A stretch of 64,000 nucleotides of DNA from Thalassobacillus sp043497085 (GTDB lineage: Bacteria; Bacillota; Bacilli; Bacillales; Halobacillaceae), in the NCBI GenBank assembly GCA_043497085.1, contig JBIEKI010000011.1; one strand, 5' to 3'. Below the pieces are notes generated by a model that saw nothing but the letters and a program-made list of their open reading frames with translations, was not told the DNA's origin and ran no database searches. Both the position numbers and the translations under genes were made by a program. Below are positions 1-8,099 of the stretch, in pieces; the stretch's first letter is position 1, and each line of letters opens with the position of its first letter.

Positions 1-126
1 CTTGAGCCATGGACCGAATGTGTTTCATTAGTTTCATAAAATCATCCTTCCTTAGAAAATTCTTGAAGGAAGGATAACGTATATAAAGGGAGATACAAAA
101 ATTTTAGAGCTTAGCTTGACGGCTAT

Positions 127-213
127 GCGCCGTTTCCCTTCCATCCAGCCAGTTTTGTAATAAACGAACCCATCAAAAAAGAAAGAATGTACAACTAAAA
201 CCTTCATTTTGAG
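127..213. repeat. Dispersed intergenic repeat, partial copy
   Basis: This stretch matches 15888-15970 over about 80 bases. Shared blocks include CGTTTCCCT, CCATCCAGCC, TAAACG and GAATGTACAACTAAAA. It corresponds to the right flank of the palindromic element at 15759-15932, so it is probably a decayed or partial copy. Bases 1-126 show no gene, promoter or repeat that I can support. Confidence 0.7.
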
Positions 214-251
214 GCATTTATAAACCTATTCTGGCATGTTTCATCAAAAAA

Positions 252-293
252 CACCATCTGATATCGAAGCGACTCGCCCGACTTCAGATGGTG
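252..293 (-). terminator. Bidirectional terminator after the VanY-like gene
   Basis: Ten-bp perfect stem CACCATCTGA / TCAGATGGTG with T-tracts on both sides. On the minus strand it ends the carboxypeptidase gene. Confidence 0.8.
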
Positions 294-302
294 CTTTTTA
301 AT

Positions 303-1190
303 TTATGGGTATAATCCAAAGAACTCTTCTAAGGTCTCCTGCTCTTGATGAATTTCAGTGGCTGTTTCTTTGCCGACATAACGTAAGTGCCATGGCTCAT
401 AGGCATAGCCTGTGATATCAGATTTTCCTTCTGGGTAGCGGATGATGAACCCATATTCATGAGCATTGTCTTCAAGCCATTTGCCTTCTTTGGTTTCAAT
501 AAAAGACTGTTGCAGCTTGAATGCTGCTGTAGCTGAAGTGACATCCATCGCCAGTCCGGTTTGATGTTCACTTGTTCCTGGTTTGGCTGAGAATTGGTTA
601 GCATGCTCTTCACCATTCTGCCTTACATTGTTTTGATAGATCTGTTTTTGTCTTTCATAGGAACGATAACCTGAAGCAGCTACCAATTCTAATCCGTCCT
701 GCTTTGCTCCGCGGAAAAGTTCTTCCAATGCTTCAGCCGCCTCTAAGCGGAGCTGTTTCTTTTGGTGAAACTCATTAAAAGGGAACGGAACTTCAGGTAC
801 GGTCAAATCTCTCGGTTCAAATCCTTCCGGCAGCTTCCTGTTTTTATTGACTACAACCGTGATGGCATGCGGCTCCTCCACGGTAACCAGTTCAGAACCA
901 GATCCATCTCCAGAAGCAGATTCAGTTTGTTTATCCTTTTTTTCATCACCAGATTGTTTATCATTCTGAGATTCTTTTTGCGTTGTATCCGCCTCTTTTT
1001 GATTCTTCTGTGGTTCCGAATCATCTCCGGTACTTTCTGTATCCTCAGAACCTTTCTCCTGGTCGGTATTCTCTTGTTTAGAAGAACTATCAGAGGATGT
1101 CGAATTACTATCATTCTCATTCGTAAGGCCACTGCAGCCGGCACCTATCACCAGCAAAAAAAGTAATACTGTGATGTATAAATGCTTCAT
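303..1190 (-). CDS. D-alanyl-D-alanine carboxypeptidase lipoprotein, VanY/M15B family
   Basis: Predicted zinc D,D- or L,D-carboxypeptidase that trims peptidoglycan stem peptides outside the membrane. The 295-residue protein begins with a lipoprotein signal (VIGAGC lipobox, Cys19). About 80 residues rich in Ser, Asp, Glu and Lys follow, a typical wall-spanning linker. The C-terminal catalytic domain (about 130-290) shows SGYRSYERQ, SEHQTGLAMDV (zinc His and Asp) and EPWHLRYVG (zinc His), the M15B signature. It resembles Bacillus YodJ-type enzymes. It is monocistronic, with its own terminator downstream. Family assignment is firm; the exact bond cleaved is not known. Confidence 0.88.
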   Translation of the reverse strand: MKHLYITVLLFLLVIGAGCSGLTNENDSNSTSSDSSSKQENTDQEKGSEDTESTGDDSEPQKNQKEADTTQKESQNDKQSGDEKKDKQTESASGDGSGSELVTVEEPHAITVVVNKNRKLPEGFEPRDLTVPEVPFPFNEFHQKKQLRLEAAEALEELFRGAKQDGLELVAASGYRSYERQKQIYQNNVRQNGEEHANQFSAKPGTSEHQTGLAMDVTSATAAFKLQQSFIETKEGKWLEDNAHEYGFIIRYPEGKSDITGYAYEPWHLRYVGKETATEIHQEQETLEEFFGLYP

Positions 1191-1278
1191 ATGAAATATC
1201 CTTTCGTAAAATAACTTCCTCCCAACTATAACATGGAAAAAGAGCGGGGTGACAAGTATTTTTTTGCAGAAAATACCA

Positions 1279-2757
1279 TTAGGACACTTGCTTATCCCCC
1301 TGTAATAAAGTCATCGAAGCATTTGTTTCTGTGATTGCTTCGGTTAAAACCTGTTGTTCGTAGGTTTGCTGTTCTACATGTGCCTGAAGCTGCTGCATGG
1401 TGGCAGAGGTCTCTTCAATGATTGCAGCGAGTTCATTAACAGCCTTATCAATTGAGAGGGATGAGCTGCGTATATCTCTTGCCTGTCCATCGAACTCTTT
1501 CATTTTTCCGATAAAGCCATCCAGCTTATCTGTAACAGTGGTAAAAGCACCGGATGTCTCTGTCGTAATGGCAAGGCTCTCTTCCAGCTTTACTTCGTTA
1601 TCCTTCACCTGGTTTTCTGTTTTTATCGCGCGTTCTTTAATTTCTGTTAAATTATCGTTAATCTGGACAGCGGTCTGGCTCGAACTTTCCGCAAGCTTAC
1701 GCACTTCTTCCGCTACAACTGCAAACCCTTTTCCTGCTTCTCCAGCCCGGGCCGCTTCTATGCTTGCATTCAATGCCAATAAATTGGTCTGTTCTGCAAT
1801 GTCCTGTATCTGTTTTGTAAAATTGGTATTCTTTTTGATGTCATCAGTTAATTGCTCCATGTCAGATCGCATCTGGTCAAAAGATTCTTTGAAACCTTCC
1901 ATTGTATTGGTAAGTGATTGTAAAGAAGTCTTTCCAAGAGCAGAAGAATCCTGGACTTCTTCTCCTGATTGCGCCAAATCATCGAAATCGCTCATCATTT
2001 TTTCCAGTAATCCATTCGCCTGATCAGTAGAAGTAGTAATCTCGGTAATTGCTGATGCCTGTGACTGGGCAGCATGGGAGATTTCCTGGAAAGACAAATT
2101 CATCTCCTTCATCATCCCGGAATTCTTTTTACTGCTTGTATCTATAGCCGTCATATTGGACTGGACGTCACTTGCGACCTTCCTTATCCTTTGTGCTTGC
2201 TCGCCACTTTCTATTACCAGCTTATTATTATGTACAAGGTTTGTTTCTACATCACCTAGTAATTGCCTCGAAAGTCTGACCTGAATCATCAGCACAGCGA
2301 AAACAAGAATGAAAAACACAAGTGAAATAATAGTTGCCCGCATATCAAAGTTCATCACTTCCCCTTTAACTGTGACAAAAATAGCAAGCAACCCGAGCCC
2401 TAAAACGCCTCCTGTCATCAATACAGTCAAAGATAAAGAAACTGCAGCTACGCCTAGCAGGAAAAATGTGAACAACATGTTCGTAACATACTCAGAACTC
2501 ATCATGATGACGAAGGCCACACCAGTCATACCTGAAACAGCGACATACGGTACCGCCTGCTGCCAGAGCTTTTTATAATGGAAAAGTATCATCAACCCTG
2601 CAACTAAAGATCCTCCAATTCCAAGAGCAAGCATATTGACCATCGGAGCCCCTACTGCGAGTTCCGCACCTAGTCCAAGCAGGATTGATAAAAGCATTAT
2701 TTTTATTAAGACTCCATTCTGCTTTACTAAAATCGTCTGTTTAATATTATTCTCCAC
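1279..2757 (-). CDS. Methyl-accepting chemotaxis protein with membrane-only N terminus
   Basis: 492-residue chemoreceptor that would signal to CheA/CheW. Residues about 15-165 form roughly six hydrophobic helices with very short loops, so there is no extracellular ligand-binding domain. A coiled-coil cytoplasmic signalling domain follows from about 190 to the end. It contains the conserved hairpin tip (IAEQTNLLALNASIEAARAG) and the following GFAVVAEEVRKLAE. No HAMP domain is obvious. It stands alone, away from che or flagellar genes. It may sense a membrane or cytoplasmic cue such as energy state, which is inference. Confidence 0.9.
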   Translation of the reverse strand: MENNIKQTILVKQNGVLIKIMLLSILLGLGAELAVGAPMVNMLALGIGGSLVAGLMILFHYKKLWQQAVPYVAVSGMTGVAFVIMMSSEYVTNMLFTFFLLGVAAVSLSLTVLMTGGVLGLGLLAIFVTVKGEVMNFDMRATIISLVFFILVFAVLMIQVRLSRQLLGDVETNLVHNNKLVIESGEQAQRIRKVASDVQSNMTAIDTSSKKNSGMMKEMNLSFQEISHAAQSQASAITEITTSTDQANGLLEKMMSDFDDLAQSGEEVQDSSALGKTSLQSLTNTMEGFKESFDQMRSDMEQLTDDIKKNTNFTKQIQDIAEQTNLLALNASIEAARAGEAGKGFAVVAEEVRKLAESSSQTAVQINDNLTEIKERAIKTENQVKDNEVKLEESLAITTETSGAFTTVTDKLDGFIGKMKEFDGQARDIRSSSLSIDKAVNELAAIIEETSATMQQLQAHVEQQTYEQQVLTEAITETNASMTLLQGDKQVS

Positions 2758-2846
2758 CGTGTTCTCCCCCTATAAATGACCCTTATTTATATATCTAATA
2801 TATCGGCTCAGAAGGGCATTAATTAAAATTGGTCCACACACCAAAA

Positions 2847-2880
2847 AGACCGGTCCACCTCATGTACGGTGAACCGGTCT
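2847..2880 (-). terminator. Terminator after the IDEAL-domain gene
   Basis: Minus-strand stem AGACCGGTTCACC / GGTGGACCGGTCT (one G-T pair) followed by TTTTTGG. Confidence 0.8.
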
Positions 2881-2893
2881 GAAAAATGTTTAG

Positions 2894-3136
2894 TTACTCC
2901 CATGTATAGGGTTGATACTGCTTGCTTAAACGATCAAAACTATCTCGGTCTTCATTTGCAATTGCCTCATTAATCTGTTCATCCAATTTATGTTTATTGA
3001 ACTCATAACTTAATTCATCAAGGATTAATCTGGAGGCGAGTTGTAAACCAAAGGATAATTCACGTTTAGCAGTGATTGTCTTATTTCCAAAAACAGGGCT
3101 TCTTCGCAACACGTAATTGATTTTTTGCTTTTTCAT
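2894..3136 (-). CDS. Small IDEAL-domain protein
   Basis: 80-residue cytoplasmic protein. The C-terminal part (about 38-75, LDEQINEAIANEDRDSFDRL) fits the IDEAL motif, a short helical module found in several Bacillales proteins of mostly unknown function, sometimes as an adaptor (the ComK regulator YpiB/ComN group carries one). The N-terminal 35 residues are basic and not recognised. The ATG is preceded by AGGGGGTAGGCC. It is monocistronic, with terminators on both sides. Confidence 0.7.
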   Translation of the reverse strand: MKKQKINYVLRRSPVFGNKTITAKRELSFGLQLASRLILDELSYEFNKHKLDEQINEAIANEDRDSFDRLSKQYQPYTWE

Positions 3137-3296
3137 GTGGCCTACCCCCTAAAGACTTTTTTCTATTATGCAGGAAATCGTTGTGTTTTGCAACAATTTT
3201 CTGAATATTTACTATACAATTCCCCGCCACAACCCTTGTTAAACCTGAACTTAACGATTATTATTTTGTAAATATTGGAAGTTTACAAGGTAAAAA

Positions 3297-3324
3297 GGAC
3301 TGCCCATGTCCGTATAGGCAGTCC
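3297..3324 (-). terminator. Terminator after the DUF5667 gene
   Basis: Stem GGACTGCC / GGCAGTCC with a minus-strand T-tract (CCTTTTTAC). It lies between the end of the DUF5667 gene and the start of the IDEAL gene. Confidence 0.7.
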
Positions 3325-3371
3325 AAGTTGTATGAGTCTCTCCACTCATTTTATCAAATAAAATGAAAATA

Positions 3372-4466
3372 TTAATTCTTTGGTCCTTTTTCTTTTTCTT
3401 TATTTTTTTTGTGTCCTTTATCAGCAGCCTTAGCTTTTGCTGCTTTCTTCTTTACTTTAGCTTCTGCTTTGGCTTGCTCTGCCTTTGCTTTAGCTTCCTG
3501 CTTTTTAGCCTTTGCTGCCTCTTTGGCTTTTTTAGCGAAGGCTGCCCCTTGGCTATCTTCTTCGTTTGTTTTCTCGATAGCTTCTGCTGTTTCTTCAGCC
3601 GATTCAGAAGTGGTGACAATCACGGAATCTTCTTCTTGTTGTTTTTCTTCTTGTTCCGATTCATCAGCTTTTTGTTCTTGGTCAAGCTCAGCTAATTGTT
3701 CTTTCAAAGCTGTAATATCACCATATTTAGCTTCCAGTCGCTCTAAAGACTTGTTCATATTGCGTTCAAGTACAAACTTCGCACGCTCATTTGTCACTTT
3801 CATAGAAGCTAATTTCAAAGAGATTATATTTTGACCGATCTTAGCTTGCAGCTTTTCTTCGTCATCGCTATCCTCTTCTGTTTCTTCTTCAGCTTCTTCT
3901 TTATTTTCCTCATCTTCTACGTCTTCTGTTTCTTCTTCGCTTTCTTCATCACTATCGGATTTTTCTTCTTCTGTATTCTCTTCGTCGCTGTCCATATCCT
4001 CATCATCAGCGTCTGTGTCTTCATCTTGCTCTTCGTTGTATGTATCTTCCTCGACTAAGGCTTCTGCTTTTTCCATTAACTCAGCAGCTTTTTGCAAAAG
4101 TTCAGCGGCTGCTTCTTCATCGCCATCTTCGATTAGCTTTTCCGCTTTTTCAATTTGCTTTTCAGCAAAATCTACAAATAGGTTTGCTTGATTCATATCA
4201 TCCTGACCCAGCGACCATTGCAGCTGATTTACCAAAGTATGTAAGAAATTAAAAAGATCACCCTCAAAATAAATCGCTTCGTTATGCTCATCATCTTTTT
4301 CATCCACTATAGCGACATCTTGTTCAGCTTCTATTTCTTTTTCAATTTCACTCATGTCCACTGACACTTTGTCATCGTCTTCCGCCCAGGCAGAATAAGG
4401 AACAGCTGAAATAGCTACCGCCAAAGCCGCAGATGATAGTACATTGATTACTTTTTTGTTTTTCAA
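3372..4466 (-). CDS. Secreted DUF5667-type protein with acidic middle and basic tail
   Basis: 364 residues. A Sec signal peptide ends near AVPYSAWAEDD (about residue 29). Residues 65-125 are helical and repetitive (QIEKAEKLIEDGDEEAAAEL), as in DUF5667 proteins. Residues about 140-205 are almost all Glu, Asp and Ser. A second helical block (LKLASMKVTNERAKFVLERN) follows. The last 60 residues switch to a Lys/Ala-rich repeat (KAKAEQAKAEAKVKKKAAKAK). The opposite charges suggest a wall- or DNA-binding polyampholyte, but the function is unknown. The ATG follows AAAAGGGGGAAATCA. Intact and monocistronic. Confidence 0.7.
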   Translation of the reverse strand: MKNKKVINVLSSAALAVAISAVPYSAWAEDDDKVSVDMSEIEKEIEAEQDVAIVDEKDDEHNEAIYFEGDLFNFLHTLVNQLQWSLGQDDMNQANLFVDFAEKQIEKAEKLIEDGDEEAAAELLQKAAELMEKAEALVEEDTYNEEQDEDTDADDEDMDSDEENTEEEKSDSDEESEEETEDVEDEENKEEAEEETEEDSDDEEKLQAKIGQNIISLKLASMKVTNERAKFVLERNMNKSLERLEAKYGDITALKEQLAELDQEQKADESEQEEKQQEEDSVIVTTSESAEETAEAIEKTNEEDSQGAAFAKKAKEAAKAKKQEAKAKAEQAKAEAKVKKKAAKAKAADKGHKKNKEKEKGPKN

Positions 4467-4589
4467 ATTGATTTCCCCCTTTTATCTATTCGTTCATACT
4501 TTTACGTAAAGCGTTTTTTCTTTACGGGGGTAAACACTTTATTTTTTACAAAAATATTTCAAATATATTTCAATGCGTTAAATTACTAC

Positions 4590-4622
4590 ATAAAAAAAGC
4601 GCCTCTCTAAGGAGACGCTTTC
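4590..4622 (-). terminator. Terminator after wrbA
   Basis: Minus-strand hairpin AAGCGTCTC / GAGAGGCGCTT followed by TTTTTTA. Confidence 0.7.
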
Positions 4623-4632
4623 CCTTGAATAT

Positions 4633-5247
4633 TTATTTTTCCTGGCCTTTTACAACCATTTCTGCTACTTGAAGTGTACGTAATGCTTGGTTTCGCACTG
4701 CTTCCTCTACGTCTTCTTGCATATTACCTTCTGCATCTACAGTGACACTCGTTCCATACGGATTTCCCCCAGAAGCGAATGCGGCATCATTGGTATAACC
4801 AGGAGCAGCAATTAATACCCCCCAGTGGAACATGCTGGTGTAAAGGTTAAGGATAGTTGCTTCTTGGCCTCCATGAGGATTTTGAGCGGATGACATGGCA
4901 CTGGCAACTTTGTTTACCAGTTTTCCCTGGAACCAAAGACCTCCAGCCTGGTCCATCAACTGTTTGAATTGTGCCGGCACATTACCGAACCTGGTTGGCA
5001 CACTGAAGATGTAGGCATCTGCCCATTCCAGGTCCTCGACCGTCGCTTCTGTGACATCTTTAGTTGCTTCATAGTGTTCTTTCCAGGCAGGATTCTGTTC
5101 AATTGCTTCCATTGGAGCAGTTTCTCGCGTCTTTACCAATTTCACTTCTGCTCCGGCCTGCTTGACTGCATCCTCAGCCCATTTTGCCATTTTGTAATTG
5201 GTACCGGTTGAACTGTAATAAATTACTGCTACTTTTACATTTGCCAT
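4633..5247 (-). CDS. wrbA: NAD(P)H:quinone oxidoreductase, WrbA type
   Basis: 204-residue FMN flavodoxin-like protein expected to reduce quinones by two electrons and so limit semiquinone stress. The N-terminal phosphate-binding loop is YYSSTGTNYKMA. PTRFGNVPAQFKQLMDQ and the following GGLWFQGKL are WrbA hallmarks, and the length fits the family. The ATG follows AGGAGAGGTTACT. It is transcribed alone, between the DUF5667 gene and the molybdate operon. The gene name rests on family resemblance, not on a search. Confidence 0.88.
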   Translation of the reverse strand: MANVKVAVIYYSSTGTNYKMAKWAEDAVKQAGAEVKLVKTRETAPMEAIEQNPAWKEHYEATKDVTEATVEDLEWADAYIFSVPTRFGNVPAQFKQLMDQAGGLWFQGKLVNKVASAMSSAQNPHGGQEATILNLYTSMFHWGVLIAAPGYTNDAAFASGGNPYGTSVTVDAEGNMQEDVEEAVRNQALRTLQVAEMVVKGQEK

Positions 5248-5408
5248 AGTAACCTCTCCTTATCATAGTTTCTTTCTATTGCTTCAAGTTTTTCAGACAG
5301 CCCTGCACTGTCTCATTATATTTTCACTATTTACCCTTATACAATAACACTCAAACTGAAGATTCTTTATTTCGAGATATACTGCATAAAGAAAGACTTG
5401 AACCAAGG

Positions 5409-6050
5409 TCAAGCCTTTTGTTTTAACTTTCCTTCATGCATGTACATGATCAGATCACCTAGTTTGCTTGCTTCAGCATGATCGTGGGTGACAAGCAGGA
5501 TCGGTATCTGCCATTCCTGTTTTAGCCTTAGAATTTCTTCATGGCACTGCAGACGATTTTTTTCATCCAGAGCTGAAAATGGTTCATCCATCAAAAGCAT
5601 ATCAGGACGGTATGCGAGCGCCCGGACAAGTGCAACACGCTGTTTTTCCCCACCTGAAATTTCGCCAGGATATTTGCTTAACAAATGGTTGATTCCCACA
5701 ATGTCGATCAAGCGCTTCAAATGATCTTTAGGATCAGGTACTTGCTTCGATTTTATGCCATAATAAATATTCTTTTCTACGGTCATATGGGGAAATAAAG
5801 CATAATCCTGGAACACATAACCTACATTTCTCTGCTGTGGAGGAAGGTCCACTTTCCCTGTCTGGTATAACATTCGGCTTCCCAGCTTTATCTCCCCTTG
5901 TTCCGGCTTGAGAAGACCGGCGAGCATGTTTAATAATGTCGTTTTGCCAGAACCGGATCTTCCAAATAGAATCACCAGTTCATCCTCTACAGTAAATGAC
6001 ACATCGAGCTTATAATGTGCCAGCTTTTTTTCTACGGTTACATTCAACAT
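5409..6050 (-). CDS. modC: Molybdate ABC transporter ATP-binding protein
   Basis: 213-residue ABC ATPase with Walker A GRSGSGKTT, Q-loop FQDYALF, signature ISGGEKQRVAL and Walker B LLMDEPFSALD, then the H-loop VTHDHAEA. It powers molybdate import with ModB and ModA. It is much shorter than classical ModC because it lacks the C-terminal Mop (TOBE) regulatory domain. An ATG at 6050 is preferred over upstream codons because AGGTGAAGGGC stands in front of it and it begins 5 bases after the modB stop. Last gene of modABC. Confidence 0.88.
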   Translation of the reverse strand: MLNVTVEKKLAHYKLDVSFTVEDELVILFGRSGSGKTTLLNMLAGLLKPEQGEIKLGSRMLYQTGKVDLPPQQRNVGYVFQDYALFPHMTVEKNIYYGIKSKQVPDPKDHLKRLIDIVGINHLLSKYPGEISGGEKQRVALVRALAYRPDMLLMDEPFSALDEKNRLQCHEEILRLKQEWQIPILLVTHDHAEASKLGDLIMYMHEGKLKQKA

Positions 6051-6055
6051 GCCCT

Positions 6056-6736
6056 TCACCTCTTCCGACCGACGTGCTTTTTCCAAGGTCGCTGGTTCCA
6101 ATTATTAAGCCAATATATCGTCGTGAACCCGATAACTACCATGATAATCACCCAGACGAGCGCCTGGTTTTCATTCCCGGCTTCTACTGAAAAATAAATG
6201 GCGAGTGGCAACGTGTCCGTCACACCTGGAATGTAGCCTGCCAGCATCAGTGTCGCGCCAAATTCACCAAGAGCACGAGCGAAAGACAGGACAAGTCCTG
6301 CAACCAGCCCAGGCCATGCCAGCGGAAAAGAAATCGTCCAGAAAACACGCCACCTGCTCGCCCCCATGGTATATGCAGCGTTTTCCAAAGAGCGGTCATA
6401 TTTAGAAAAAGCTGCTACGGCGCTTTGGTACATCAATGGAAATGAAACGACCATAGCAGCGATGACAGCCGCATACCAGGTAAACACTATCTGGATGCCA
6501 AACCACTCAAGCAACAATTTTCCGATCCATCCATTTTTACCAAATAAATATAATAGTGCAAAACCCACCACTGTAGGCGGAAGCACTAAGGGTAATAAAA
6601 ACAGAGCATCAAGTACTTGCTTTCCTATGAAACTTCTTCGCGTCATCCATCTTGCACTAAAGGTACCGGCTGCGAACACTATGATCGTAGAAATAGTGGC
6701 TATCCTGATTGATAACCATAATGGCGATAAATCCAT
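6056..6736 (-). CDS. modB: Molybdate ABC transporter permease
   Basis: About 226 residues and five or six hydrophobic helices. The EAA loop (ENAAYTMGASRWRVF...P) docks to the ATPase, and SFARALGEFGATLMLAG is a strong ModB/CysT marker. It forms the membrane channel of the molybdate importer. The ATG at 6736 has AGGG about 8 bases upstream; a GTG at 6745 would add three residues. It lies 15 bases after modA, in the same operon. Confidence 0.9.
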   Translation of the reverse strand: MDLSPLWLSIRIATISTIIVFAAGTFSARWMTRRSFIGKQVLDALFLLPLVLPPTVVGFALLYLFGKNGWIGKLLLEWFGIQIVFTWYAAVIAAMVVSFPLMYQSAVAAFSKYDRSLENAAYTMGASRWRVFWTISFPLAWPGLVAGLVLSFARALGEFGATLMLAGYIPGVTDTLPLAIYFSVEAGNENQALVWVIIMVVIGFTTIYWLNNWNQRPWKKHVGRKR

Positions 6737-6751
6737 ACGTAACACCCTGCC

Positions 6752-7504
6752 TTATCGTTCAAACCCGAACTCTTTTATCGTCTGTTTCGCTTCATCGCTA
6801 TGTAAATATTCAAGAAGCTCTTCAGCGGCTTCCTTCTGTTGAGATTCTTTGACAATACCGGCTGGATAAGTAATCGCTGTATGATGCGCTTTGTTGATTT
6901 TGTCAGCTGTCCTTAATTTATGCGACTTTACTACATCACTTTGATAGACAAATCCTGCATCGACGTTCCCGGATTCCACATAGGCTGCTACTTGCTTCGC
7001 ATTTTTTCCATAAACCAGCTTTCCTTGGATATCTTCCCATAACCCGAGACTTTCCAATGCTTGTTTGGCATACATCCCCGCCGGGACGCTCTTCGGATCT
7101 CCAATAGCTATCTGGGATGCAGCATCTGTTGGGAGCTTCTCAAGTATAATATCACTCGAATCGTTGACTGCCAGAACTAACTGGTTGGCCATTACCGAGG
7201 CAATACTTTTTTCGTCTATCAACCCATTTTCGATAGCCTCTTTCATCCAGTATTCGCTCGCAGATATGTATATATCACTCGGCGCACCTTGTTCGAGCTG
7301 CTGTACCAGTGTCCCTGAAGAACCAAAATTCATCGTTAATTGAATGTCAGTCTGGGCTTCAAAATCTGTTTCTATTTGTTTCATTACACCGGTAAGACTT
7401 GAAGCTGCGGCGATACGAAGCTCTGCTTTACCCGCCTGATTATTTTCCTGACAACCTGTTAATACTAAAAGTCCTATAATTGCTGTCATAATTTTTCGTG
7501 TCAT
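6752..7504 (-). CDS. modA: Molybdate-binding lipoprotein
   Basis: 250-residue extracellular solute-binding lipoprotein of the molybdate importer. Lipobox LLVLTGC (Cys18). The mature part begins with LRIAAASSLTGVMKQI, and the oxyanion-site residues of the family are recognisable (AASSL, NFGSSGTL, APSDIYISAS). Its closest relatives are ModA proteins; tungstate or another oxyanion is possible. First gene of modABC. No molybdenum-cofactor riboswitch was recognised upstream (7505-7637). Confidence 0.9.
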   Translation of the reverse strand: MTRKIMTAIIGLLVLTGCQENNQAGKAELRIAAASSLTGVMKQIETDFEAQTDIQLTMNFGSSGTLVQQLEQGAPSDIYISASEYWMKEAIENGLIDEKSIASVMANQLVLAVNDSSDIILEKLPTDAASQIAIGDPKSVPAGMYAKQALESLGLWEDIQGKLVYGKNAKQVAAYVESGNVDAGFVYQSDVVKSHKLRTADKINKAHHTAITYPAGIVKESQQKEAAEELLEYLHSDEAKQTIKEFGFER

Positions 7505-7591
7505 ATGTTTCCCATCCTGTAACTCAGTCTACCCCCCATTATAACGAATCCTCCGGCATTTTGAATACAATTACACAATAAATACAAATAG

Positions 7592-7620
7592 CCGTACATG
7601 GATGAATCCACGCACGGCCA
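7592..7620 (-). terminator. Probable terminator
   Basis: Stem GCCGT..TGGAT / ATCCA..ACGGC followed on the minus strand by ATTTGTATTTATT. The U-tract is interrupted, so it is only moderately convincing. It lies between a 72-codon gene and modA. Confidence 0.5.
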
Positions 7621-7637
7621 TTTGCAAAGTTTATCTC

Positions 7638-7856
7638 TTAGATCACCATTTCATAATATGCTGGATAAGTCCAATAGGCATCGTGCCAGCCACGTTGGAT
7701 TGCCAACTCTTCAAAACTTCTAGCCTGACTTCCATAAAAACTTATAAGTGCTTGTTCGGGTGTTTCAGAATCAGGGTTATAAGATAATAGTACTGGTTTA
7801 GAAAATTTCATTTCATCGACATAACCCTCAATAATGACAGTTTCCTGAATAATCAC
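7638..7856 (-). CDS. Hypothetical 72-residue protein
   Basis: Not recognised. It is a soluble, acidic protein with many aromatic residues near the C terminus (GWHDAYWTYPAYYEMVI). No signal peptide, membrane segment or metal motif is visible. The start is supported by AAAAGGGGTGAGCTAGTG about 7 bases ahead of the ATG. It has its own terminator and a divergent neighbour (the CDF exporter), so it is probably a single-gene unit. Coding is likely from codon pattern and ribosome site. Confidence 0.6.
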   Translation of the reverse strand: MIIQETVIIEGYVDEMKFSKPVLLSYNPDSETPEQALISFYGSQARSFEELAIQRGWHDAYWTYPAYYEMVI

Positions 7857-7921
7857 TAGCTCACCCCTTTTTTGAAAATTTTAAATATTATAACAATAAT
7901 AGCGTTAGTTTGTATATACCC

Positions 7922-7950
7922 TTGACACAAATAAGTAATCATCTTAAATA
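7922..7950 (+). promoter_or_regulatory. Sigma-A-like promoter for the CDF exporter
   Basis: TTGACA at 7922-7927 and TAAATA at 7945-7950, 17 bases apart. It implies a 5' leader of about 140 bases before the ATG at 8100. Confidence 0.55.
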
Positions 7951-8047
7951 TATTTATCTGTCGTTTCATTTGACTGCTGCAAAAAATATTGGCATATGAC
8001 AACTACTGTGAGACAGACTATCATTGTTTCTCTAGACTTACACAAGC

Positions 8048-8080
8048 AGGCTTTGGTAAGCTATTTATGCTTGACAGCCT
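8048..8080 (+). promoter_or_regulatory. Hairpin in the CDF exporter leader
   Basis: Nested pairing AGGCT / AGCCT with inner AAGC / GCTT, ending 9 bases before the GGAGG ribosome site. No known NiCo or manganese riboswitch signature was recognised, so the role is unknown. Confidence 0.4.
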
Positions 8081-8099
8081 AAATTCCGGAGGCAGTATT

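Noticed and set aside
780..800. tRNA-like GGTTCAAATCC
   Set aside because: It lies within the VanY-like coding region and no acceptor or anticodon arm surrounds it.
762..1166. Long plus-strand frame opposite the VanY-like gene
   Set aside because: It mirrors the low-complexity linker of the lipoprotein gene and has no ribosome site or recognisable domain.
3363..4252. Several Phe/Ser/Leu-rich plus-strand frames opposite the DUF5667 gene
   Set aside because: They are the antisense of Glu/Lys/Ala-rich codons; composition is an artefact and no start site fits.
7505..7637. Molybdenum-cofactor riboswitch before modA
   Set aside because: No conserved motif seen, and the gap is mostly the terminator of the neighbouring gene.
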